Below are positions 1-6,874 of a stretch of DNA of 64,000 nucleotides, one piece after another (within the stretch, counting starts at the first letter, position 1; every line of letters begins with the position of its first letter). The notes under the pieces were generated by a model. It was not told the origin of the DNA. It ran no database searches and saw only the letters and a program-made list of their open reading frames with translations. Source of the DNA: Gluconobacter morbifer G707 (GTDB lineage: Bacteria; Pseudomonadota; Alphaproteobacteria; Acetobacterales; Acetobacteraceae); assembly GCF_000234355.1 (NCBI RefSeq), contig NZ_AGQV01000010.1:1-64000 (forward strand), read 5' to 3'. The position numbers were made by a program, and so were the translations under genes.

Positions 1-109
1 GCCCACGCTCCGCAATGGAAGCCGCCAGGAACTCGACCCATGCCGGGTCCACCGTCCGCAGACGATCACCGACCTCGATCTGTGACAGCGGGATCTCAAT
101 GACGTTCAT
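1..109 (-). CDS. ParB-like N-terminal domain protein (partial, 5' end only)
   Basis: The first 36 codons of a gene that continues past the left edge. The peptide opens MNVIEIPLSQIEVGDRLR and goes on to a VDPAWVEFLAASIAERG segment, the usual start of ParB/Spo0J-type nuclease-like domains (a short strand, then 'I-x-V-x-x-R-R', then a helix ending in 'SI-x-x-x-G'). Its ATG overlaps the stop of the Ner-like gene as ATGA, so the two are translationally coupled. In Mu-like phages of Proteobacteria, a ParB-domain gene often sits between the ner-type gene and the transposase genes; that fits here but the transposase lies outside the window. Domain call fairly secure, role inferred. Confidence 0.6.
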   Translation of the reverse strand, partial: MNVIEIPLSQIEVGDRLRTVDPAWVEFLAASIAERG

Positions 110-411
110 GCCGCCACTCCGTTTCTACGAAGATCAGCAGAGGATTCCACAGTAGAAATCCGACCAGCACGAACGGAGACGGGCGTGCCGTCATACAGAA
201 ACCACTCAGGCCATACATCATGCGGCAACATGTTCATGTCTTTTGCGACCAGGCGCTGGATCGGCAGGGAATATCCCTGCTGGCGGATCGCGTTCGACAC
301 GGCATGAACCGTTTTCCCGATCTTCTTTGCGTAAGCGCTCAGGCTGCCGTATTTCATACGGAAGTGCGCCACGATCTCCTCGGGGTGCATTCCTTTTGGC
401 TTTCGTGCCAT
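106..411 (-). CDS. Ner/Nlp-like winged-helix DNA-binding protein, phage early regulator
   Basis: A 101-residue protein starting MARKPKGMHPEE. The ATG at 411 was chosen over longer in-frame starts because GGAG lies about 8 bases upstream. Residues about 10-60 match the Ner/SfsB (Nlp) pattern: a helix containing SLSAYAKKIGK, a turn, a recognition helix VHAVSNAIRQQG, then a segment on amphipathic LVAKDMNMLPHDVWPEW. In phage Mu, Ner represses both the early and the repressor promoters to set up lytic growth. Its position, divergent from an S24-type repressor and coupled to a ParB-like gene, is the expected early-region layout of a transposable phage. Function inferred from family and context. Confidence 0.65.
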   Translation of the reverse strand: MARKPKGMHPEEIVAHFRMKYGSLSAYAKKIGKTVHAVSNAIRQQGYSLPIQRLVAKDMNMLPHDVWPEWFLYDGTPVSVRAGRISTVESSADLRRNGVAA

Positions 412-428
412 GATAACTCTCCTCGACC

Positions 429-452
429 GGGGCGGTGCCAGCCGCCCCTTTT
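429..452. promoter_or_regulatory. Hairpin in the ner leader / repressor-ner intergenic region
   Basis: GGGGCGG and CCGCCCC (429-435 and 442-448) form a 7-base-pair GC stem around a 6-base loop, followed on the plus strand by TTTT. Read on the plus strand it resembles a weak intrinsic terminator that would stop transcription leaving the Ner gene region backwards; read on the minus strand it sits in the leader just ahead of the Ner ribosome binding site. The rest of the 412-610 gap should contain the divergent phage promoters and operators. A repeated GGTGAGNAT motif occurs there at about 507 and 567, but no clear -35/-10 pair was found. Confidence 0.4.
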
Positions 453-610
453 CTTGACCCCCATCACCGGGAACTTTCGCGGTCCCGTTTGCTCGATAGG
501 ATTGACGGTGAGAATACACAATCCGAAACTCTCAGCAAGCACAAAGTCTCGTTTCGTAGTTTCTTCGGTGAGCATTTTTGTGGATAAGTCCGACAAAGGG
601 CTGTTTCTCA

Positions 611-1399
611 ATGCCTGAAAAGCCAAAAAAATCTTCAGAACAAGATTTCGCAGTTTCGGATCGGAACTCCGAAGCCGATACTCCGAGTGAGCGGCTTCGG
701 AGAGCCGTAAAAAACGCTGGCGGCAATCAGCAGGTCGCTGCACGCGCAAATGTGCCGCTGGCATCTTTGAACGCCTACATAGCGGGGCGTGAGATGCGTA
801 TTAGTGCAGCATATAAGTTAGCAGATGCCTGCGGCGTATCTCTGGAATGGCTAATTACTGGTGTTGAAAGCGGATTAGCGCTGCCTTCCATCATGCGTGG
901 AATTGAGACAATTATAGACGGGAAGACTGGAGAGCCGCAGCCTCTCACGGAAGTCATCGAGTTCCCGAAATATGAGGTTCGGCTTTCCGCAGGGCATGGA
1001 TCAATAGCCCAGTATACTCAGGAAATTATTCCATCATTCCTTGCTCTGCCTCGCTTTTTGCTTCCCAAGGAAATCATTGCGGCAGCCCCGCACCTGATCG
1101 CCGTGGACGTATCCGGCGACAGCATGGCGCCAACCCTGTCAGATGGAGACACGCTCCTCGTAGACACGCGCGTCCAATCTGTAATCTCCGGAAGCGTCTA
1201 TGCCATCCGTGCGGATGACGAAGTTCTAGTCAAACGCCTAAATCGACACTTGGACGGCAATATCGAAGTTATAAGTGACAACCCACGCTTCAAGCCTCAA
1301 ATAATAGAAGCTAAAACGGCTCGCCGCCTCTGGGCTGACGGAGAAGCCCCCCTAAAAATTATCGGGAAAGTACTTTGGAGAATGGGCTCAGCAATTTGA
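611..1399 (+). CDS. LexA/CI-like phage repressor, HTH plus S24 peptidase domain
   Basis: A 262-residue protein. The ATG at 611 follows an AAAGGG ribosome site and is preferred to a TTG at 578. Residues about 25-85 form a helix-turn-helix (QQVAARANVPLASLNAYIAG, then a helix ending in the SLEWLITG signature of CI-type repressors). The C-terminal half is an S24/LexA-type self-cleaving domain: serine in SGDSMAPTLSDGDTLLVD and the partner lysine in VLVKRL. Such proteins keep a prophage silent and are cleaved with RecA help after DNA damage. It is divergent from the Ner-like gene, as c and ner are in Mu-like phages. Codon use is more AT-rich than in the chromosomal genes to the right, consistent with transfer. 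Confidence 0.85.
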   Translation: MPEKPKKSSEQDFAVSDRNSEADTPSERLRRAVKNAGGNQQVAARANVPLASLNAYIAGREMRISAAYKLADACGVSLEWLITGVESGLALPSIMRGIETIIDGKTGEPQPLTEVIEFPKYEVRLSAGHGSIAQYTQEIIPSFLALPRFLLPKEIIAAAPHLIAVDVSGDSMAPTLSDGDTLLVDTRVQSVISGSVYAIRADDEVLVKRLNRHLDGNIEVISDNPRFKPQIIEAKTARRLWADGEAPLKIIGKVLWRMGSAI

Positions 1400-2091
1400 T
1401 GGCCGCTCCGAAAATCAAGAAGGACACTCCGATGATTGAGTTCTTCAATCTTGGCGCATCTTTATCTAATCCGAAGCCGCGACCTTACAAAATCGAAGAT
1501 AGACATAAGTTTTCACCTGACGAAGCCGATTTCGACAGAGTAAAAAATCACTCGTATCTGAAATTTATATGCTTACCAGATTATCAATCTAGGATCGATG
1601 AAGTTGCATGGCTCGACATTATGTCTGGAGACCCGAAATATTTACGAGACTTTGTTCGAAATTATCTATTTTTATCGGAATTTCGTTGGCCATGGATGGA
1701 AAATGTAGTTGCGGATTTCGACAATAAAGGAGGACGCCCAAAACTTTGGAAGAGTTACGGCGTAGACAAACAAGTACAAGTACCTGTGGATGTATTTTTT
1801 CAGGCTTGGGTGGGGCAGGCTACCATGATGACCCGAGCAATTTCAGACATGCGTAACTTTAGATCTATCCTAGAATTTGATCCTAACGCGCGCTTCATTG
1901 CGCGTCTTGCTTGCGACGACGCTTCTCCCATGGAGCAAGAACTCTGCCGTAAGCGCAATGATAGGCTCACGCAGGCGATCATAGAGGATGACCTGGATGG
2001 ATACCTATCCGGATACCCGTTAGATTATTGTACCGTGGATTACTTTTCGGAACGACAGGCGGAAAGGCTTCTCGGTCTTAAAGCGTCCTAA
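1399..2091 (+). CDS. Hypothetical protein downstream of the phage repressor
   Basis: A 230-residue protein with no family that I recognise. Its ATG at 1399 overlaps the repressor stop as TGATG, so it is translationally coupled to the repressor and probably made in the lysogen. It is rich in aromatic and charged residues (for example FRWPWMENVVADFD) with no signal peptide or membrane segment, so a soluble cytoplasmic protein is likely. The gene is clearly AT-rich. Genes in this position of temperate transposable phages often protect the lysogen or exclude other phages, but nothing in the sequence shows that; it is only a hypothesis. Confidence 0.6.
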   Translation: MAAPKIKKDTPMIEFFNLGASLSNPKPRPYKIEDRHKFSPDEADFDRVKNHSYLKFICLPDYQSRIDEVAWLDIMSGDPKYLRDFVRNYLFLSEFRWPWMENVVADFDNKGGRPKLWKSYGVDKQVQVPVDVFFQAWVGQATMMTRAISDMRNFRSILEFDPNARFIARLACDDASPMEQELCRKRNDRLTQAIIEDDLDGYLSGYPLDYCTVDYFSERQAERLLGLKAS

Positions 2092-2346
2092 AACACTTCT
2101 CAAACGGCGCTAAGCCACGAAGCCTAAATGCCGGTTCCGGTTCCAAACTGTTTGTCTCTATCGCCTGAACTGGATCACCGAAGGCAAATCGCTTCAAACG
2201 GCCTCTTTCTGGGCGACCGTCACATCGCGCCCGGGAAATCGCCGTTTTAGATCCCATGAGATCCCGCAACGTCCCGGACAATCCCACTTCCTAGTTCTCC
2301 CATACTGACTGTCTTCCCTCATAGGCGACAGTATAGTACCGTTACA
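2092..2346. mobile_element. Possible end of the Mu-like prophage (attachment end)
   Basis: A non-coding stretch after the last phage gene. Three related short motifs occur: CTTCTCAAACGGCGC (2096-2110), GCTTCAAACGGCC (2191-2203) and an inverted CTAAAACGGCGATTTC (2250 to 2235). Spaced, mixed-orientation repeats like these are how transposase binding sites are laid out at Mu-type ends. Read inward on the minus strand from 2346 the sequence begins TGTAAC, compatible with the TG-start typical of Mu-like ends. The right-hand neighbour (from about 2355) is an unrelated insertion-sequence remnant. The precise boundary is a guess; the other prophage end is not in the window, so no target duplication can be checked. 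Confidence 0.3.
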
Positions 2347-2354
2347 ATCTAGAT

Positions 2355-2488
2355 TCAGCCACCATAACCAGAATATGGTGGCTGCAGACGCTCTATCAGT
2401 TCGTCCGTCAGCCAGTACAGGTCGCTCATTCCCAGTCTCCTCACGGAGGCTAAAACAGATTTCCACACTCAAATCAATGGGCCCTGAG
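2355..2488 (-). mobile_element. Remnant of an IS5-family (IS1031-like) insertion sequence
   Basis: On the minus strand a ribosome site (GAGGAGACTGGGA) leads into an ATG at 2429 and a short reading frame beginning MSDLYWLTDELIERLQP, which resembles the N-terminus of IS5-family transposases common in acetic acid bacteria (MSDL-x-WLTDEQ-x-x-RL). It is lost after about 18 residues and ends at a stop at 2355-2357. The leader from 2430 to about 2488 fits the short non-coding left end of these elements and begins directly beside the TAG stop of the hydrogenase-like operon (CTAG at the junction, a plausible target). Only the left end of the element remains; the rest is deleted, perhaps together with the adjacent prophage insertion. 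Confidence 0.55.
2357..2383. repeat. Perfect 10-bp inverted repeat at the broken end of the IS remnant
   Basis: AGCCACCATA (2357-2366), a 7-base loop, then TATGGTGGCT (2374-2383): a perfect 10-base-pair stem exactly where similarity to the transposase start ends. There is no T-run on either side, so it is not a standard terminator. It may be a scar of the deletion that removed the rest of the element. Confidence 0.6.
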
Positions 2489-2489
2489 C

Positions 2490-2969
2490 CTAGCGCTCCG
2501 CCAGTTCCTGAAGCCCCAGCAGAATGTCCTGCGGCGAAGGCGGACAGCCCGGAATCATCCGCCGGACGGCCGTCAGAGCCCTGAGACCGCCCAGAACCGC
2601 ATAGTTCGTCGCAAACGGCCCGCCATCCACAGCACACCCCCCGACCGCAACAAGGCTGCGGCCGGGCGGCATCTCACGCCAGACCCGATTCAGCATATCC
2701 ACACAGTTCCGGGTCAAGGCCCCCGTCACCAGCAGCCAGTCCGCATCAACCGGGTCCATAACCCGCCGGAAACCGGACCGCTCCAGCGCGAACGCACTGC
2801 CACACAGCGCCTCCACCTCCATGAAACAGCCTTCGCACCCCCCCGTCTCCAGCACATACAACCCGATGAGCCGGTCACGCCGCACAGAATGCTCAGCGGA
2901 AGGCCGCCAGCGGGAAGCGTCCAGAAAAGCCTGAAGCAGCGTCACCGGACCGGGACGATGGTCACTCAC
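2490..2969 (-). CDS. NuoB/HyfI-like Fe-S subunit of a hydrogenase-related complex
   Basis: A 159-residue protein of the complex I 20-kDa / group 4 hydrogenase small-subunit family. Four cysteines suited to one [4Fe-4S] cluster (equivalent to N2) are present: C45 and C48 in GGCEGCFMEVEAL, one in GGCAVDGGPF, and one in IPGCPPSPQDIL. It is the last gene of a six-gene minus-strand operon; its ATG overlaps the preceding stop as ATGA. It would dock on the large subunit and face the cytoplasm. The stop codon is the TAG of a CTAG right beside an IS remnant, so a slight 3' truncation by that insertion cannot be excluded, although the length is normal for the family. Confidence 0.85.
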   Translation of the reverse strand: MSDHRPGPVTLLQAFLDASRWRPSAEHSVRRDRLIGLYVLETGGCEGCFMEVEALCGSAFALERSGFRRVMDPVDADWLLVTGALTRNCVDMLNRVWREMPPGRSLVAVGGCAVDGGPFATNYAVLGGLRALTAVRRMIPGCPPSPQDILLGLQELAER

Positions 2970-4405
2970 AACGCAACTCCCGCAGGCGACAGAGCCACCG
3001 ATTCCAGAGCCAGGGACAGCATCTCCGGCGGATGCCCGCGCAGCATCCTCCCAAGAACAGGCAGAAGCGACACACCCGGGTCACGGCTCTGCACGCCATC
3101 AATGCGCCCGTTTTTCAGACGCACCCAGTACCACACATCCCCACGCGGCCCTTCCGCCACACCAATACCCTCATCCGTCTTCTCCGGCGCAGGCTCGTCA
3201 TCGTCCATGCCAATACTCGCCAGAATACGCTCGATCAGGGTCAGCGAGTCCCGGATTTCCGACAGACGGACAGCATCACGCGCCTCCGCATCGCCCGCAC
3301 TGGCCCCGGTGGAGCGCAGGGCATCCAGACGCATCCCCGCTTCCCGCCGCCGCATGTCCAGCGCCCGGCCACTCGCCCGCCCCGTCACACCCCCGACCGC
3401 AAAATCCTCCGCCAGCTGAGGCGTCAGCACCGCCACCCCCCGCAAACGCGGCCCGAACACACGGCACAGTTCCCGCAATCCGGTCAACCGGGGCGCAACA
3501 GCATCATGCACCGCCTGAGCCAGCGGCACCGGCTCCAGCCCGACCCGGAACCCATCGCACGTCACCACATCCGTCAGGCGACGCGGCACTCCGCAGTCCT
3601 GACACGCCAAGGCCACGGCCTCCCGCGCATGATCACAGTGCGTCGCCAGAATCCCGGCATCCATGGCCCGCGCCGTCCGCGCCATATCAAACAGATGCAT
3701 CGAAATACGCTCGATTTCTGCAAGCAGCATCCAGCAGTCCCGCACACCCGGCCCCGGCCGCAGCCCGCGCGCCTGGGCAACAGCCCGGACAAACGCCAGC
3801 GGATGCGCCACAAATCCCCCCGCCGTCACACGCGAAATGACCGGCAGAGCCTCCTCCGGCGTCTTCCCCATGATGCGCGCCAGAATCCCCCGATGCGCCA
3901 GCCCCGCGCTGATCCGGACTTTCTCCACCCGGCTGCGGACAACATCAAAAGACAGCCCCACCGGCCCGCTCAGCCCCGAACGCTCCGGCAGCAGCCAGTT
4001 CCGCCCCCCCAGAGGCCGTAACATGCCAGCCGCAGGCCCGGGCCGGGACGACAGCGGCCAGGTCGCCTCCCATCCCCCTTCATCCAGAGCCGGCAACCCC
4101 TCCCCACATGACGCCATGGCCTCGACCCCATACAGGTCATACGCCACGCGCTCTCCCCATTCCGCCGCAGGGAAACGGCTCGATGGCGCAACATACCGCC
4201 TGTCCTCAATGGCCGTACTGGCCATCAGCGGACAGTCCCCCTCCAGAAGCAGGACATAAACCCGCTTTTCATCCGCCCAGCAGGACACGAACGGCAGCGC
4301 AGGCCCAGAAGCCCCCAGCAGCGCGGACCACTGCCCTGCATCCAGATGCCAGTGCGACAGGGCAACACGCTCCCCGCTCCGCAGAATGGACGCCATCTCC
4401 CTCAT
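2966..4405 (-). CDS. NuoCD/HyfG-like large subunit lacking the NiFe-binding cysteines (Ehr type)
   Basis: A 479-residue protein combining a NuoC-like part (residues 1 to about 95, with ERVAYDLYGVEA) and a NuoD / hydrogenase large-subunit part (about 140-479, with GLSFDVVRSRVEKVRI and AHRGILARIMGK). True [NiFe] large subunits carry two CxxC motifs. Here the first site reads VISRVTAGGFVAHPLAF (about 189-205), with no cysteine, and the C-terminus ends VALSPAGVAL with no DPCxxC. A NiFe centre therefore cannot form, which is the defining trait of energy-converting-hydrogenase-related (Ehr) complexes. The start at 4405 overlaps the previous stop (ATGA). The electron donor or acceptor is unknown. 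Confidence 0.82.
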   Translation of the reverse strand: MREMASILRSGERVALSHWHLDAGQWSALLGASGPALPFVSCWADEKRVYVLLLEGDCPLMASTAIEDRRYVAPSSRFPAAEWGERVAYDLYGVEAMASCGEGLPALDEGGWEATWPLSSRPGPAAGMLRPLGGRNWLLPERSGLSGPVGLSFDVVRSRVEKVRISAGLAHRGILARIMGKTPEEALPVISRVTAGGFVAHPLAFVRAVAQARGLRPGPGVRDCWMLLAEIERISMHLFDMARTARAMDAGILATHCDHAREAVALACQDCGVPRRLTDVVTCDGFRVGLEPVPLAQAVHDAVAPRLTGLRELCRVFGPRLRGVAVLTPQLAEDFAVGGVTGRASGRALDMRRREAGMRLDALRSTGASAGDAEARDAVRLSEIRDSLTLIERILASIGMDDDEPAPEKTDEGIGVAEGPRGDVWYWVRLKNGRIDGVQSRDPGVSLLPVLGRMLRGHPPEMLSLALESVALSPAGVAL

Positions 4406-5493
4406 GGCCGCCACCCCGCCACCGGATGCCAGACCAGAACGAACGGCCCGCACAACCCGCAGACCAGAAGCGCAAGTTCCACCATCGGCCCTACACCACG
4501 CCGTCCCTTTTCCCGCAGAGGAAGGAGACGCATGGTCCGCACCGCCATCAGCCCCGGCAGCAGACACAGCACCAGCAGCACCAGAGCCCCCGGATCAAGC
4601 GAACGGCCGATCCCGACCAGCGCACAGAAAACCGGCCAGGGCGCACCACCCGCCGCAAGGGCTTCCGCGCTGCGTCCTTCATGACGCAGATCCATGAACG
4701 CCAGCCCGAGCGCGGAAACGAGAAGAAGGATCATCGCCCCGCCTTCGTTCACGGCCGCCGCAATGGCGCCAAGCGCGGAGAGTGTGGGCAGCGAAACCAC
4801 GCGCTCCGTCCGCTGCGCCACAACCGTCATCACCAGCGTGCCAAATCCCGCCACCAGCACCAGAAGATGCACCAGCGGGTGACTGTTCATCCGCAACATC
4901 AGCATCAGGGCCGCAAAACGCAGACCGGTATCCAGCAACGCCGCTTCCGGCCCGGCAACCGGAGACGGCCCCAGCCCCGCCATCATGCACAGCCCCACCG
5001 TCAGCAGCACCGCCCCCAGCGGCGACTGTTCCATCGGCAGCAGCGCAGCACCCAGAACCGCCAGCACCACACCCCCCAGACGGCTGCGCGCCATGTCCCA
5101 CACGATCGCGGCCCTGCGCGTTCCCCGCCCTTCCCGCCAGGCCAGAAGGACCGTCCCGGCCCCGCACAGAACCGTCACCGCAAAGGCCGAATGGACGTTC
5201 AGCGCCAGCAGCGCACAACCGGTCACCAGAAACGGCAGGATACGCCCCGTCCGGTCCTCCGCGGGCGGCAGCAGCAGCGGCATGAAAGCCACGACGCTCG
5301 AAGCCGCCGCCGCCAGCGCATCGACCCCCGGCAGAAGCCAGACAGCCAGCGGCGTCATAATGACGCCGGCCACACTGAACGTCATGCTGCTCGCCGTCTG
5401 GCGGTTTTCAGGCGTCAGGAGAAGAAGCAGAGCGGCCAGCAAAGGCCAGACAGTCACGGCAAACAGGGTGCCAATAGGAGCAAGCGGATGCAT
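4402..5493 (-). CDS. HyfF/NuoN-like proton-channel membrane subunit
   Basis: A 363-residue, strongly hydrophobic protein with roughly ten or more membrane segments, from MHPLAPIGTLFAVTVWPLL to the end. It belongs with the antiporter-like subunits of complex I and group 4 hydrogenases (NuoL/M/N, HyfB/D/F), though it is shorter than typical HyfF (over 500 residues). The ATG at 5493 lies two bases after the stop of the upstream gene. It would form part of the proton- or sodium-translocating arm of the complex encoded by this operon. Conservation of the pumping lysine and glutamate residues could not be judged by eye. Confidence 0.7.
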   Translation of the reverse strand: MHPLAPIGTLFAVTVWPLLAALLLLLTPENRQTASSMTFSVAGVIMTPLAVWLLPGVDALAAAASSVVAFMPLLLPPAEDRTGRILPFLVTGCALLALNVHSAFAVTVLCGAGTVLLAWREGRGTRRAAIVWDMARSRLGGVVLAVLGAALLPMEQSPLGAVLLTVGLCMMAGLGPSPVAGPEAALLDTGLRFAALMLMLRMNSHPLVHLLVLVAGFGTLVMTVVAQRTERVVSLPTLSALGAIAAAVNEGGAMILLLVSALGLAFMDLRHEGRSAEALAAGGAPWPVFCALVGIGRSLDPGALVLLVLCLLPGLMAVRTMRLLPLREKGRRGVGPMVELALLVCGLCGPFVLVWHPVAGWRP

Positions 5494-5495
5494 CT

Positions 5496-6017
5496 TCAGT
5501 CTTCCTCCACCCTGCGCCAGGCCAGCCGGGGCAGCAGCGTCACACCCAGCGCACCCAGCACCGCCCAGAACGCCAGCGCCGCACCAAAAAGCACCCAAGA
5601 CTGCAAAACACAGGCCATGACAATCAGCCCGTCCGCCGCGCGCAGCAGCGCCGTGAACTGGACGAGCGGCGCACCAAACGCAGCCCCGCACAGCCCCGCC
5701 AGAACAGCCCCGGCCCCGAGCGCCGGCACAAGACCCAGACTCGCCCCCGACACACCCAGCGCCAGAAGCAGCAGCAACGTCCCCAGAACCGGCAGAACCG
5801 CCTGCTCATCCGGCGTCTCAGGCGCAAACCGCCGCAGCCATGCCCACGCCCCGACATTCAGCCCCACAAGAGCAATGGCGGCGAGCAGCGCGAACGTCCC
5901 GCCCGAGACGGTCCCTCCGGCAAAGGCACAGACCAGCCCATACAGCGGCAAACCGCGACCATCCTTCCCCAGCCCGGCCAGAGCCAGCAGAAGCAGAAGT
6001 CCAAATCCGGCAATCAT
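5496..6017 (-). CDS. HyfE-like membrane subunit
   Basis: A 173-residue hydrophobic protein starting MIAGFGLLLLLALAG, with five or so predicted membrane helices. Size and position between the HyfC-like and HyfF-like genes match HyfE, whose family includes NuoK-like segments. Its start overlaps the stop of the upstream gene (ATGA at 6014-6017). The assignment rests on size, hydrophobicity and gene order more than on any sharp motif. Confidence 0.65.
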   Translation of the reverse strand: MIAGFGLLLLLALAGLGKDGRGLPLYGLVCAFAGGTVSGGTFALLAAIALVGLNVGAWAWLRRFAPETPDEQAVLPVLGTLLLLLALGVSGASLGLVPALGAGAVLAGLCGAAFGAPLVQFTALLRAADGLIVMACVLQSWVLFGAALAFWAVLGALGVTLLPRLAWRRVEED

Positions 6018-6874
6018 GTCGCAAACCTCCCGGCCAGCGCCAGCAGGAGGGCAAACCCCGCAAACAGGGCAGTCAGGCGTCCACTTCGCTCCTGTCCGGT
6101 CAGACGCAGCCCCGTCAGAACCAGGACCGCCAGCAGCATCCGCCCCCAGAGCGCCCCCAGCCCGGCGCACCAGCCAACCATCCCCTGCCCGGCAAGACCG
6201 ATGCTGATGGGCAGGGCAAGATCCGCCAGAAGCAGAACCCAGCCACAGTTCAGCACATCCGCCAGAACCCGCCCCGCTTCCCGTGTCTCGCGCCCGCGCA
6301 CCGCACCCATCATGAGTGTCACGTCACCCGATCGCAGAGGCGGACAGGCAATGCCCAGCGCGAGCGCACAGGCCACCAGCGCACCCTCCAGTCCGGGAAC
6401 CGGTTCGATATGCAGCATCGCCGCCAGACCACCCAGACCATCCGCCCCCGGTGCGCCAAGCGCAACCAGCGCTTCCGTCAGACACAGGACCAGCAGGGCG
6501 GGCAGAATGCGCCGGACTTCCTCACGCAGGGTCACAAGCCCCAACAGCGGACGGACGGACAGCAGCAGCGTCCCCATCATCAGCGGGTCCGCAAGGGAAA
6601 TCAGGGCCGTCCCCGTCGTCACCGCGGGAAGCGCCAGCAACACCACAAGCAGGGCCGCCAGACACAGGGCGAATGACGGCGGAAGCGGCGCCACGGAAAG
6701 CAACCGCCAGAACCGCGCGGCCTGACGCCACCGCTGCCCCGGCCCGATCACCGCTTCCCCGTTCAGCCAGCGCGGCAGCACGTCCAGCATCCATCCGCAG
6801 ACAGGCGCCAGAACCAGCAGGAAAACCAGTTGAAGCAGGCTCTCCATCCCTGCCAGAGCCACCTGTCCCATCAT
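6014..6874 (-). CDS. HyfC/NuoH-like membrane subunit
   Basis: A 286-residue membrane protein of the complex I subunit 1 (NuoH/HyfC/HycD) family. It has a long N-terminal helix (MESLLQLVFLLVLAPVCGWM), then a loop with GPGQRWRQAARFWR, which corresponds to the conserved cytoplasmic 'QGR/GP..Q' loop that contacts the Fe-S and large subunits, followed by several helices. The ATG at 6874 overlaps the stop of the HyfB-like gene; an internal Met 25 residues later is an alternative start. In the complex it anchors the peripheral arm to the proton-channel subunits. Confidence 0.72.
   Translation of the reverse strand: MMGQVALAGMESLLQLVFLLVLAPVCGWMLDVLPRWLNGEAVIGPGQRWRQAARFWRLLSVAPLPPSFALCLAALLVVLLALPAVTTGTALISLADPLMMGTLLLSVRPLLGLVTLREEVRRILPALLVLCLTEALVALGAPGADGLGGLAAMLHIEPVPGLEGALVACALALGIACPPLRSGDVTLMMGAVRGRETREAGRVLADVLNCGWVLLLADLALPISIGLAGQGMVGWCAGLGALWGRMLLAVLVLTGLRLTGQERSGRLTALFAGFALLLALAGRFAT

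Noticed and set aside
2194-2637. 147-codon minus-strand frame spanning the nuoB-like 3' end, IS remnant and prophage edge
   Set aside because: It is an out-of-frame reading of the NuoB-like gene that runs on into non-coding remnants; no start signal.
4108-6207. 699-codon plus-strand open frame opposite the hydrogenase-like genes
   Set aside because: Composition is dominated by Pro, Arg, Gln and Ala and it is antisense to five coupled genes with clear homology; it is a by-product of high GC content.
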